Shown here in pieces: positions 11,378 to 24,142 of a stretch of DNA of 64,000 nt. Under the pieces are notes generated by a model. That model was not told the origin of the DNA. It ran no database searches and worked only from the letters and a program-made list of their open reading frames with translations. Every line of letters starts with the position of its first letter. The first letter of the stretch is position 1. This DNA comes from Phanerodontia chrysosporium (Eukaryota > Basidiomycota > Agaricomycetes > Polyporales > Phanerochaetaceae), in contig MJGA01000005.1 in the NCBI GenBank assembly GCA_001910725.1, positions 1,860,001 through 1,924,000 on the forward strand, read 5' to 3'. A program made the translations under genes and the position numbers.

Positions 11378-12269
11378 CCTTGCTCGCTGACCGTGCTAGA
11401 CTGTGGTGGTCGAGAGAAAGGAGCGCGGCCAGCGGTGGATATTCTGTAGCAATTCCGAATGGGTGATCATGGCCAGGGACGCGAGTTTCGTGAGTCTCGC
11501 GTGGACGCGAGAGCGAACGGCGAGAGCGGTTCGCGATTTCCGAATCCCCGATGCCGATCCAGCGTCTATGTGGTTATTCACGCTGCTTGGTCGAGAAGGA
11601 ATTCGTGCATAGGTCTGAACGTCTTCGAGTTATTTACAAGATACGGGGAGACATCTAGGGTGTCCAAAGTGAGGGCAATGTGAGTAATATGCGATATACA
11701 ACTTGTGGACGATGGTAGTCGCAGGTTGTTCGCGCGGCTGGCGCCGTCAGTTTGATCAACACTCAACGCTAACCACCATCTAGGCCAAGAACATGTATGT
11801 AAAGAGTACGCGTACGTCAACGTTACGCATCATTGTGTAGAGGACATGCACATCGACATCTTTCCTGGTCCGGTTCAGTGCACCATCGTTGACTTTGCGT
11901 TTGAACTTAGCAAACTACTACAACGACGGTCGAAAGCAAATCGTCAGTCTTGTAGCCCATATACTGAGTGCAATGTTCAGCAGACATATCGTATACTGCA
12001 CAGTCCAAAAACTCGTTGCCGTAGCTGCTAATGACACCAGATTTCATGCAATCACGTCATGCACGCTTTCAGGATGCATACAACATGCCATGATCATGTT
12101 AGCATACGGTGAGTTACTCGGGTATCGAAGGGCATATGGACGATCTTAATCCAACCCAATCATATCCAGGGAGTTTGCCTCGCACCTGGCGAGGATTGAA
12201 CGAGGTCCTGCAAATCCTGATCAGCGTTGCAAGTTCACCCTGGCCAGCGGACGCTCTGCTCACCTCCCG
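11378..12269. other. Intergenic, nothing recognised
   Basis: Upstream of the carrier and downstream of the NFKBIL1-like gene. Short frames only, on both strands. No repeat unit, RNA or conserved domain seen in about 890 bases. Confidence 0.45.
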
Positions 12270-13214
12270 TCAAGCACGTTCTAGCAGCTCGTTAAGGCAT
12301 CTCACCACGATGCCCACGCCTTCCTCGACCTTCTCTTTGTCTTCTTCTCGGACCCTTGCGAGGATCCGCCCGAAACGATCAGGATGCCACCGCCGAAGCG
12401 CGCTGCGTACGCGATCTTTCATAGTCTGTCCCTGCGAGTGCGACTGGGACAAGATGAAAATCGTGACACGCGCTGGCCGGATATCGTCTGTGCTCTGTGG
12501 CGGGACTATCAACGGCCAAGGGATCGACTCGAAGGTCAGGGGTTCGGACGCCGCGCCAGCTAGAAGCTGGTTCCATCCCGCCTCGTAGTTCTCCCAGGCG
12601 ATGTGCTCCGCTGCGTCCTTGCGCAATTTATGGAGATCCCGCCTCCTCTGCTTCTGCCGCTCGCGCTCCTGCTCCGCCGCCTTGCGCTTCTCGTACGCCG
12701 CACGGCAGCGTTCCGTCTCGATTCTCTGCGCCTGCAATCTCCGGAGCTCCTCCTGGATCTCCCGGTCCATGTTGCGTGCGCGATGCGAGCGCTCTACTCT
12801 CCGCCGGCGGGCGGTGAACGCGACGTCTTCGTCGTCCCAGTCTTCCGGCATCTCGCTGTGGAAGCCGCGCTCGAGCCCGAACACCCCGAGCCGAATGCGG
12901 TCCCGCCTCTCTCTCTCCTGCTGCGTGTAGATCCACCGCACCGTCTCCTCGTTCTTCCGCGCCATCTCAGCGAACTCCTGGTCGAGGACCCACGCGTATG
13001 TCTTCGCGACGTGCCGCCACGGCTCGCTGTCTCGGCGACTCCGAACGTACTCCTGGGTTTCGACGGGGCGCGCCCGCCGAGGCGTGGGACCGGGCGCAGG
13101 GCCCGTGCGGCGCGAGGACGATGATGCGGAGAAGGAAGGTTTGACGGCTTCTGCATAGTACCACGGCTGGTTGCGGTGCGCGCTGTGGTCAGAGTAGACA
13201 CGGATACGCTCCAT
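12270..13214 (-). CDS. NFKBIL1-like protein, basidiomycete type
   Basis: Single-exon gene, 314 residues. The middle (about residues 60-220) is highly charged and predicted coiled coil, with many Arg/Glu/Gln runs (REIQEELRRLQAQRIETERC, then KRKAAEQERERQKQRRRDLHK). The C-terminal block RSALRRWHPDRFGRILARV followed by VREEDKEKVEEG and VVRCLNELLE matches the conserved end of NF-kappa-B inhibitor-like protein 1. Its HPD tripeptide recalls a J-domain remnant. No ankyrin repeats are visible, unlike the animal protein. Animal NFKBIL1 has been linked to RNA processing; the role in fungi is unknown. Start and stop are unambiguous: the ATG at 13214 is followed by MERIRVYSDHSAHRNQPWYY. Confidence 0.72.
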   Translation of the reverse strand: MERIRVYSDHSAHRNQPWYYAEAVKPSFSASSSSRRTGPAPGPTPRRARPVETQEYVRSRRDSEPWRHVAKTYAWVLDQEFAEMARKNEETVRWIYTQQERERRDRIRLGVFGLERGFHSEMPEDWDDEDVAFTARRRRVERSHRARNMDREIQEELRRLQAQRIETERCRAAYEKRKAAEQERERQKQRRRDLHKLRKDAAEHIAWENYEAGWNQLLAGAASEPLTFESIPWPLIVPPQSTDDIRPARVTIFILSQSHSQGQTMKDRVRSALRRWHPDRFGRILARVREEDKEKVEEGVGIVVRCLNELLERA

Positions 13215-13279
13215 AATGCGAGGATGGGAATCGACAGAGCCTCCGGCGGATGCGACGTGCGCGCGGGCTGCAGAGGTTC

Positions 13280-13321
13280 ATCAGGAAAAATCTCCCTACC
13301 TAAATATCCCTAAACGAGTAC
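13280..13321 (+). repeat. Left terminal inverted repeat
   Basis: Begins ATCAGGAAAAATCTCCC. Pairs with 14840-14881 in inverse orientation. Confidence 0.75.
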
Positions 13322-13544
13322 TAATCGAGCCTAATTAGTAGAATTAGTGAAATAGGAGGATTAGAGCTAATTAGGAAGGTTGCCACCGAGAGACTCGCTA
13401 ATTTGCACTAATTAGCCCTAATCTAGCCCTCACAAGGACCTGGATCCAGTCATTTCTTCGACATGCACCGCTAGCTTTCGCACTCACTATGTCTACATTG
13501 GTAACACTTGTATTCAACAGTATAATCTATAGTACATACTACGA

Positions 13545-13940
13545 ATGGTACAGAGGACTGCCTACACCCCTCAGCGTCTCCAGCATCGAGTGTCGCCTGG
13601 AGATACCAACCCTCAGCTGTTCAACGTGACCAGCGTCATCACCGATAGCCAGCTCTCCGCGTCGTTCGTGAACTACGCTGCGGCGGTTGCGCTTGAGATT
13701 GCCAGGCGAACGGTGGCGCACTGTTTGTACACTTCAACAAGACGGATGACGCAGGCCGGGGACGCCCTGCTCTCGACATGTCTGAGCTATGATCAGCTAC
13801 AGCAGATGGATGGAGACCATAGAGAAGACTTACATTTGTGCATCCAGCAGGGTTTGAGAGTCCGGCACCTGGGTGCGGCCAACCTCGCCCTTGGTACGCT
13901 CATTTCTTTGCAGGGGCGTTTCAATGTGGCACAGACCTAG
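13545..13940 (+). CDS. Unrecognised 131-aa reading frame inside the element
   Basis: Open frame starting ATGGTACAGAGGACTGCC and free of introns. It has no DDE-like spacing, zinc finger or helix-turn-helix that I can see. It may be captured host sequence or chance. Listed because it is the longest frame in the element. Confidence 0.2.
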   Translation: MVQRTAYTPQRLQHRVSPGDTNPQLFNVTSVITDSQLSASFVNYAAAVALEIARRTVAHCLYTSTRRMTQAGDALLSTCLSYDQLQQMDGDHREDLHLCIQQGLRVRHLGAANLALGTLISLQGRFNVAQT

Positions 13941-14839
13941 TTCAATGCTCACACAAGATTATGTTAGTTATGATATCGTGTCTGCGGTCATGTAATGTGT
14001 ACGCACCTCTGAATGTGGACCTGGGGTCGGAGTTGCAGACATCAAATCATTACATGCCAAACAGCCTTGTAGGCATGTTACTCACCGAGGTCTTATATTC
14101 CCGGAGTCATGGCTCTTGTGATCAACGCATAATATGCCTTCGTTAGGGGCACCGTACTGGAAGTCGAATCTGTGGCGAAAAAATCGATGTGAACACAAGT
14201 CCAGATGGAAGGGAACACGCACCGGGGCGACTCCTTTTATCCCTCCGTTTTTGGATGGGCTGACGCAAGCTGCCCACCCTACGCCTCGCTTATCACCCGT
14301 ATGTTGTCTGTTCCGGTAAGTATCTCCGGTGCAACCTCCCGCGTCACGCAGTTATACAATGACCATGCACGCGCAAATATTGACGCTACCACTGGCTTGC
14401 TTGTCCCTATGAGGTTGCAGCAATGTTAAGAGTGTTGGGGACATACCAGGATGTGAAACGGAGAACAGGTCCTGCTCGATGGGTTGAGTCTCGCAGCGTG
14501 ATGAGGGAAGGAGGACAGCCGGGCACGGAGCCGCGTTCAGGAAGAACACGAGCGATGACGTAATGTCACTTTGTGTCACGCTCGCCCGCGAATTGGTGGT
14601 TACGCTCTGTGACTCAACGTGACGCACCTTGCCCGCTGTCGCGAGCAAGCTGTTCGCCCGCCTCGTGCGTACCGTTCTCTCGATAGGCGTTGCTGATTTG
14701 CAGCAGGTAGATCCATAGCAAATAGGAGGTGCACCCTAGACGTTTTTATGGTAAGTTCACTGCCAAGTAGCTGTCAATTAGGTAGGCTAGGTTTGCATTA
14801 GTTACAGTTAGGACGGCTAGGACAATGAGGGTCCAGCGA

Positions 14840-14881
14840 GTACTAATTTAGGCCTATTTAGGTCGGGAGATTTTTCCTGAT
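14840..14881 (-). repeat. Right terminal inverted repeat
   Basis: Ends GGGAGATTTTTCCTGAT, the inverse of the left end. The outermost 17 bases are identical and mismatches increase inward. Confidence 0.75.
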
Positions 14882-15680
14882 GTTCAAACGGCGTGCCCCT
14901 CTGTGAAGCACGGCCATTATATCCTGGCGGCCTGCAATGCTGCGACAGAGATCGAGCGGGCGTGCTCGTGGCCACCACCTTGTCTACGCGTGCCAGAACG
15001 GGCCCTCCGGACTTCGATCCTGGGTCGGCCGTTCCTGCAGTTAAGCTTTGGTGCGATCAACGAGACCTCTCGGGAGCTGAAGGGTCTGCGGACATTGCGC
15101 CTTAGACCTCGCGCCGCCGCATCGTGCGTGCCGCCACCATCCAGCGGGTCTCAGGGCGCTGCCGACACCCTGGCGAGACTGCCCGCAGCGTCGTGGGCGG
15201 TCACAAGACGCCCCCGCTGTCGTCGACTCGTGGCGGACGTGCTGCAGCGCTACGGTCGTGGACAGGCCAAATGAGATGCACGAGTCTGATAAGGCGAGCT
15301 CTGCCGTACTGCTGTCAGGTCCGGAGTGTAGTCTCTCTTTCCACGCACAGACGGGCCCCTCTGAGAAGCAGCCATAGCTTGGACGACGACGCCCAAGCAC
15401 GGGTCCCTCGGGCCACAGATGCCATACAGACACGAATGTGCACTCCAGACAGACATCGCATAAATTCCATCAAGGTCCGAGGGTGGGCGGCGCATCGCTG
15501 ACGCACCGACAATAGTGTTTAGAGTACAGGGAGCATTTTCCAGAGAGACACGACCAATGTAATACACGGGAAAGAAAGGCGGCTGTGAGTTGGGCACAGA
15601 AGTGAAAGGCAGGCAACAAAGATTACAGGGCGGGCGGCACAACAAAGAACGGATATGCGGGGTTCGCAGGGGCGTTTTGT
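14882..15680. other. Intergenic, nothing recognised
   Basis: Fairly GC-rich and open in several frames on both strands (for example 15250-15645 minus), but no frame has family character. It could hold 3' UTR of the DUF6534 gene. Confidence 0.4.
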
Positions 15681-17651
15681 TCAGGCTGGGCTGTCACTGC
15701 GGTGTTTCGTCGAGCGCACCTCCATCTGGTAGGAGGGCGTGTACGGGCCTTCTTCGTCAACAACGTAGTCGATGGTCTTCTCGACGTTGATTTGCAGCTG
15801 GGGGGACGGTGAGTGGGCGGTACAACTTGACGATGAGGGCAAAGTGGGTACTTTGGAGCTAGTGGCGTATCGGTCGGCCACGACTGAGAACCGAGAGAAC
15901 CTCTTGGGACTTGTCGGGAGAGATGGGCGCTGCCCCTCGATCACTGAGGCATGAGCTTGCCGCAAGGTCTTGCGGGCGTTCAGTCTGCGCAACTCAATCA
16001 GCCTTAGTAACAGAATCTGTCCAGACGGGGACACTCACGATGCAAGAAGAGAGCTTGCATATACTGGATCATCGTTAGCCCCTAGACGCACGTAGACAGG
16101 ATAAGCATACTCACGCTTGCTAATCGCGAAATGCAGTCCCATGTACACAAGGTTGTGTGGCGAAGCCAACCACTAAAGCCTCCGTCAATAACTACAGCAT
16201 CAGACGCGGAGGTAGGTAGAACTTACGAAGCACAGCGAGGCAATCGTGGCAATACTATGTACGGCAGTCGGCAGTTAGCCCAAGTGCCATCATGAGGATC
16301 ACAGACATACCTCGTCAGAATTCCATTCTCAACGGTGTAGAGGATAACAGTCTCAATGATGGCGTCCAAACTGCGAAGGTCGTCGGATCAGCCTATAAAG
16401 TAGCACATGGGCGCATGAGCTACTCACTCGCTTGAGCCGGTGCGGCTATTCCAGAGGAAATAGCACATCGAGAACGCAATGATGACATCCGTGCCCGTCG
16501 ACAGGCAGAGTCCGAGCGTAAAGACCCACTGCGAAAGCAATCATCCCAAACGCGTGAGCACACGGGTGGGCGCACTCAGGGAGAACACAGCAGTACGTAC
16601 ACGGATCTGATGGAAGAACGCGGAGAAGCTTCCCAGTTGGATCCTGGTGAGACGAGCGGGGTCAGGAGAGACAATCTCTACGCCTGGATACGGCGGCGAC
16701 GCACATCTTGCTGCATGTCACTAGGGCGCAAGATGAGCAAAACGATGCAACTGGGCCCGGCCCGGGACGGTACACGCACCACATGCAGAGGCCAGTCGAA
16801 AGAGCGCGAGGAAAGCCTGAACAGGGAAAAAGTGAGTGATCGCAGCAGACGGCCGCTGGCGCCACGAAGACACATACGATCGGGGCGGCAAGCCAAAGAT
16901 TGCCTTTGCTAACTGTTGCATCGACTGTCAGTTGGGGACGGGATAACGGGCAGTCGTGGGCACGCACGCTTGTACAGTCTGTGAACGAAAAAGCTAGGGT
17001 TGATCCGTCAACATCGGCCAACTCCCCCCGCACATGATGCCGGGCTCACCAATGTACACAGAACGTCAGGACTGCCTGTGAAACGGGGTATTAGACTATG
17101 CGGCTCCCGCCCATAACGGCATGAACTCACGGTAACTGCGACCGTTACCCCCAATGACCTGCGGGTGACAACGTCAGGGCTGATGGCGGCGCCGTTGTGC
17201 GCCTAGTACGCACCAGAATATGATGTCGTGCACGTTCGGGTTTCCAAAGCTTGCGACAAGATAGTTCCAGTTAGAGACACCAACCAAGACGGTGTGGAAG
17301 ATGTCGAGTGTCCTAGGAAGCCAGGTGAGATGCGAGAATTGACGTGCAAAGACAAGCACACGCGTACCAGATTATGGTGACCTGTAGGATGTGGCGCGTT
17401 CAACTCTCGCTGTCGGACGCGACAGAGGCAGGACACATACCAATAGTTTAACAGCAATAAAGTCCTTCTGGTATGTCCTCATGTACTGATACGCTTGCAT
17501 GGATACAGCTCCGGAAAGGCTGGCACATGAGAGCGGTCAGCGAGTCAGACCTTGACGACACGTTGAGAACGGCTACTCACAAGGTGCAGATGAGCCCGCC
17601 AACGAGGAGGGCGCCGACGGTGGCGCGAATGTCTACGGTGGGGTCGGCCAT
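15681..17651 (-). CDS. DUF6534 multi-pass membrane protein
   Basis: Seven-helix membrane protein of the DUF6534 family, abundant in mushrooms and without a known function. The minus-strand exons read, in order: MADPTVDIRATVGALLVGG; a segment ending KDFIAVKLL; LDIFHTVLVGVSNWNYLVAS; AVLTFCVHCFFVHRLYKLSK then GNLWLAAPI; RIQLGSFSAFFHQIR; WVFTLGLCLSTGTDVIIAFS then MCYFLWNSRTGSSE; LDAIIETVILYTVENGILTS; IATIASLCF; WLASPHNLVYMGLHFAISK; and LYASSLLASLNARKTLRQ. The final blocks (LY-NSLLASLNARK type) are the family hallmark. Introns are 45-90 bases and the gene has about ten. A Ser-rich cytoplasmic tail of about 85 residues follows. The exon between GNLWLAAPI and IQLGSF (about 16660-16870) is only partly resolved. 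Confidence 0.8.
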
Positions 17652-18640
17652 CGTGCAGGACAGACGGAAACCAGACAGGAGGGAAGAACAGACCGCAGAG
17701 TGGGTCCACCGGCGTGTCCAGGCTACATATATGATGGGGTCTCACGCGCACGACCGACCGGCGGGGGAGGGCATTTTAGCGCAGCGCTCGAGATCACACC
17801 TTCAGCGTCCTGATCGTGTGTACCCGATTTCGAGATCAACGGCCTTCTGGCCCACCCAATTGCCTTTCTATCAGCGGGGAATGGGGTCGTCGTGATAAAA
17901 ATTCCGGCCTAGCTGGATTTGGGCCGTGCTCGCCGCACACGGCGTCGCCACGCCCGCCCGGGCGCGTACGCTGACGGCGGGGGCGGTTCGAGGCGCACGC
18001 GTACGCGCAGGCGAGCGCGGAAATGAACCGACGCGCCCGAAGGCTGCCCTGAAGCTCTGCAAACGATGTCTTGGCTAGGCCTCTTCCCGGAGCCTAACGC
18101 GATCGCCCATGGCATTGCGGGGAATTTCACACATCGGCCAGATTCTCGGGACGGGAGGTTGATGGGCCGTCCTCCGCAGGCAAGTGTTCATTTACCCGGG
18201 ATGCCTCCGAGTCGCCGCCTCCTGCGCGGCCACCAATCACCTTCAGCAAGTGCATAAGCTGCAGCAGGAGTGCGACTCACGAATGTCCGCGGAAAACCAC
18301 AGTGTGCAGCCATTAGAAGGCGCAAAGCTGCGAAATCGATCTGAAAAATTGGTTGCAGGGAGTAACTAAGACACACACCTTGAATAGGCAGCCCTGCGCC
18401 GTCGCCCTCCCTTTTGCGTGAGGACTACGCCCTGCGCCGCCCACCGTCTCTTCCGGCCCTTGCAGTGTCCGACACCACCTGACATCACGCGTTTCCATCC
18501 AATTAGTCGTCGAGTTCACACCGGCTAATCCTCTCAAGAGCTTTGTGGGACGACAGTGTATTGCGTATCAGCGTGTGCGAGATATCATGATAGTACAATA
18601 GGAAATACAGTGACAACTCCAACAGATCCTAACCCGACGT
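17652..18640. other. Intergenic: DUF6534 promoter and polyubiquitin 3' region
   Basis: About 990 bases. A CpG-dense block at 17930-18020 lies upstream of the DUF6534 gene. No gene recognised. Confidence 0.45.
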
Positions 18641-20406
<1,766 letters not shown>

Positions 20407-21625
20407 TTGAGATGTGCAGTTTTTCCCATTCCTTTTCATGAACGCTGCAGGCTTGACAGTCAAGATCCTTGGTCGCAATTCCACTCCAGAACCTGGGGCG
20501 ACCCCGAGGGCACCTACGCGAGATGTACACCATATCCGCGCACCTTTGAGGACTCTATTGGTGCTGCTGGCTCGGAGGCGCACCCTTCAGATACCGTATC
20601 CGAACTACCGGTTATAGAGAATCCAGGCGTACTGCTGCCGTTCCTACCCCCAGAGCTACTTGTCCGAAGAGACTATGATCGGATATATGATTTCGTCCAA
20701 GATTGCATGCGAGGAAGCTCATCCGATACGGCTCCCGAGAGCTCTGGAGCGCACACTGCCACTATCGTTACTGGGCAGCCCGGTATCGGTAAGCCAGATA
20801 CCTACCTGTTAGCTGCACTGCATTTGATTCGCAACTTCCTCTCAAGGGAAATCGGCCTGGCTGTATTATGCGCTCGCAAAGCGCTGCGCAGCGAAAGCAC
20901 CGACCCTGGTCTGCCACCTCTATCGCAGACTACTCTTCCTGGACGACGGGGTGTACAATGTTCCTGAAGGAACCACAGGATAGAGTGGGAACACGTGCAT
21001 CTGGCCCTAGTCGATAGTGACGATGTCACGGACGGCGTCCCAGGTACACTAGCGGAGTGGCTGGCGAATTTGCACGTCGTATTGGTGGCGTACCCTGAAC
21101 GCCATATCTGGAGACACCTAGAGAGGACTCATACAAGCGTCAAGATCATTATGAATCCATGGACGCAGACGAAATTTTTCAATGGTACGCTCCGTGGACA
21201 GCTTATCTCCTATCATGACCTGTCAGTGGCGAGACTCGTCGGCATATTCTGACCAGGACTGTAGGGCAAATCATATGTCAGCGAGGTGTCTGACACTTCG
21301 CGACGTCCAAACCATCTATGAACGATGGGGTCCTACACCTCGGATCGTCCTGAACTGCCTTGGCAGTCCGAATAATCTGCGGTCGTACGAGAAGAGGCTC
21401 CATGCAATACTCTCCAGCCTGATCATTGAGTCGGTGGTGGAAGCCGTCGCGTCTTTGGAGGCATTAGACATGCCGATCGAGGCTGAAGCGTATCTCCTCA
21501 TACGGCGCAAGGATGACGATGACATTCGGAGTTCACCGACTGTATCTTTCATAACTCCAGACGTTAGAAGACTTGCAGTGCTCTTTTACTCTCGTAACAC
21601 GTCCCATTTTCACATTGGATGGTAG
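20407..21625 (+). pseudogene. P-loop protein, Agaricomycete Crinkler/RHS-like group, apparently broken
   Basis: The conserved core is visible but in more than one frame. VTGQPGIGK (Walker A) is at about 20770, followed by TYLLAALHLIRNFLSRE. In another frame comes LYYALAKRCAAKAPTLVCHL, then LLFLDDGVYNVPEG ending in a stop. Then VHLALVDSDDVTDGVPGTL and NLHVVLVAYPERHIW (a Walker B-like strand plus Asp pair), and IIMNPWTQTKFF. After a break comes LRDVQTIYERWGPTPRIVLN and a helical end to 21625. From memory this order matches the large mushroom P-loop proteins often annotated near Crinkler or retrotransposon-hot-spot domains. The start is uncertain. The frame changes may be introns, sequence errors or decay. 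The closing exon is intact. Confidence 0.45.
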
Positions 21626-22041
21626 ACTCCTGATCCAATCAGCAACCTGTCTCATTTAGACATTTTGTTTTGGTGGAGACCAGTCAGCATAGAGCGTTAT
21701 AACCAGATAACTTGAAGACAATTAAGTACCATTGAGATACTGACCCTTTGAGGATGTCGGTATCAGTGAAGAACCTGAAAACGAAAAAAGTGATGTAATT
21801 CTGTATTGAATCATGAAAAAGAAATCTCCAGCCATATATGTGCGTCATGTAGCCGATGGCATCGTATCGCGCCATGTAGAGTTCAGAACACGCCTTGAAT
21901 GCATTGTTCATGAATCGTGAAAGATCGCTATCCTTCTTACAACTGGACAATTCTTTCTTCATATTGAGACCCTCCGAAGTACACCATGTACCATGTGCTG
22001 AAGTACATTCTACCTAAGCCTCCCTTCTAGACATGGAGAAA
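21626..22041. other. Intergenic, AT-rich
   Basis: Between two converging genes. AT-rich and without recognisable coding sequence. Confidence 0.45.
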
Positions 22042-24142
22042 TTACGCAGCAGCAGCCTCAGCAGCAGCGAGGAGAGCGGCGAAGTTGGGCGTTCCGAGAC
22101 CAGTGACCTGCACAGGAATGTCAGCATCGCGTACTGCCGTCCGCAAGCACAGCTAGCACGTACCGGGTCCCAGCCGGCCTCGGCAGGGAAGCCCTGGGTG
22201 TTGCAACCGGGGTTGTTGCCGGTCGTGATGTCAGTGAACGTCGACGCGGCGGGGCCGTACAGGAAGGGGTTGAGGAAGCCGAGCGGGCCCTTGCCCTGCG
22301 CGGCGAGGCGGTCGTTGATGAGCGAGATGATGCTCGCGAAGATCGGGCTCGAACAGCTCGTGCCCGCGACGAGGCCGAACTGCTGCTGGAAGTTGATCTC
22401 GACGTTGTCTCCGACGGCTGCCACGTCGGGGAAGCCACGGCCTGCGGGGTTGAACTTGCCCTTGTTCGTGTTGCCGAGCTTGGCCAGGAACGCGCTGACG
22501 GCGCTGGCCTGGTAGCTGGGCTGCGCGAAGATGTTCGAGAAACCGCCCGAGGAGAAGCTCGCCGAGGTCTCAACATTGCCAGAGGAGGCATCGACGAGGG
22601 TAGCGCCAACGGAGGTCATGCTAGATTGCGGTTATGGTTAGCAATGACACCACGAGATGACAGCTGCACATACAATGGGCAGCCGGACGGGAACGTAGCC
22701 AGGAAGTTGGTGCAGCGAGTGGACTGGGAGCCGCCGACGCCACCGTCACCCGATGAGAACAGGACGGAGACGCCCTTGGCACCGAGCTGCTGGTACAGGT
22801 TGCAAAGCGAGCTGCGCAAGTGTCAATCACAGCTGACAGTGACAAGCTATTGAGTAGACCTACTTGGCAGCGTTGGTCGAGATGCCGTTCTCGTTCTCGC
22901 CGTAGCTGGTGGTGACGACCTGCGGGGGGCTGGCAAGGCCGTTGATGAAGTTGGCCCAGTCCATGAAGCCGCCGACGCTATCCTTGATGTTGTTGCCGCA
23001 CGAGACGAAGCTGACGGGGACACCGGTGGCGATACCAATGGTGTACTGGGTATCGAGATCCTGTACGGCGCGAGTCAGTCGGTGCTGCTTTCACTAGTGT
23101 AGACTGCACGTACAGCCTCGATTCCGGCGTCTGCCTCAGTCTGGGTGTTCTGGCCGCCATCCAGAGTCTGAAGAGTGAAGGTAGTGCTGGGAGAAATATC
23201 GGGACGGAGAGCAGTGAGGAAAGACTGTACATGTATCTCTTAAGTGCTGAAGCATGAAGTAAAGCTCGTCGGGCGCACCTTGAGATCGGCCTGGTTAGCG
23301 AATTGCTGAATGAAGCCAGCGACACCAAGCTTGTTGGAGGACACGGTAGCCGGAGTGGTCGGGACACCGTACAGGTCCTGGACACATGCCGGCGTGATGG
23401 TGCTGGTGCAGCTCGCGGGGATGGTGACCTCCGACGACAGGTTGCTCGGAGGGGGCTGGCAGGCTTTGTGGTGTGGACAAGGGCAGGAAGCCGCCGGCTA
23501 CGCTGAACCTGTGCAGGAGATCAGCCTCATTACAGAGCGACTAGCATGGAGGTGATGCGTACGAGATAGACGGGTGGACAAGCTGAATGTGAGGGGAGAG
23601 GTCAGTAGGGACGGAGTACTCCATGGTGACGAGGTTCTGGTTGCCGGTGTCTTGGTGCTTGAAGACATGGAAGTCGGCGCCGAACATCTCGTTGGCCTTC
23701 TCTACCGTGGTCTCGAAACCGAGCCAGTCGCCGGCAGGAGAGAGGGTCGTCGGGTTGATACCGTTCTCCTTGAGGAAGGAGATGACGGAGTCCGAGGCCT
23801 CCTTGGAGGGCGCGGTGAAAGCCGAGACCTGTTGACAGACACCGTCAGTAGCCATCGCCACTAAGCTGACGAGACGCATACCTGATCCTGCGTGAGGAAC
23901 TTCTGGTAGCGAGCGCTGCCCGGTGTGCTGACGGCCATGAGAGCGTCGGTGAGGCCCTCTGGGTCCTGCTGCGTGAGCGCGATACGCATGTTGAGCACGG
24001 TGTCGGGTGCGGCGCGGCCCTGCTTGACGAAGCCGAACGGGATGTCGCTCCGGCTCTCGTGCACCTTCATGGCGCGACGGCCGAGCGGGTTGCCGAGGGC
24101 AACGGCGAAGAGGGAGATGAGGAAGAAGCTCTTGGCCAACAT
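22042..24142 (-). CDS. Secreted sedolisin (peptidase family S53, tripeptidyl-peptidase-like)
   Basis: Acid serine-carboxyl protease made as a secreted proenzyme. The signal peptide is [17 protein letters not shown]. The propeptide runs to about residue 190 and includes [20 protein letters not shown] and [10 protein letters not shown]. The mature domain starts after [20 protein letters not shown]. Catalytic pieces: the Glu/Asp pair in the TEADAGIE / [13 protein letters not shown] region, SSGDGGVGG (oxyanion Asp) and [12 protein letters not shown] (nucleophile Ser). The calcium site is DITTGNNPG to [12 protein letters not shown]. The protein ends [12 protein letters not shown] at a TAA (22042-22044). 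There are about eight exons with introns of 50-70 bases. One base seems to be missing in a G-run at 23451-23455 (coding strand C-run), needed to join [12 protein letters not shown] to [11 protein letters not shown]. Expected role: extracellular protein breakdown during growth on wood or litter. Confidence 0.88.

Larger units (their letters stand above)
13280..14881. mobile_element. Non-autonomous DNA element bounded by inverted repeats, about 1.6 kb
   Basis: The left end (13280-13321) and the reverse complement of the right end (14840-14881) share ATCAGGAAAAATCTCCC, then ACCTAAATA, CCTAAA and AGTACT, with about 35 of 42 positions equal. GTTC sits directly outside both ends (13276-13279 and 14882-14885) and may be a 4-base target duplication. 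Just inside each end are AT-rich subterminal tracts dense in taattag/ttagg-like words (13320-13440 and 14760-14850), which contrast with the GC-rich genes around. No transposase motif is visible, so it would need an enzyme supplied in trans. The superfamily is not identified. Confidence 0.72.

Noticed and set aside
12497..13201. Long frames on both strands at the NFKBIL1-like gene
   Set aside because: GC-rich coding DNA leaves other frames open. Only the minus frame from 13214 has conserved charged repeats and the family C-terminus.
13320..13440. taattag-rich tract as a centromere, origin or CRISPR-like array
   Set aside because: The words are short, irregular and confined to both ends of an inverted-repeat element, so they are better explained as subterminal repeats.
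13280..14881. Helitron or LTR element
   Set aside because: The ends are inverted, not direct, and lack the Helitron TC start and CTRR hairpin end. No reverse transcriptase or integ­rase motif is visible.
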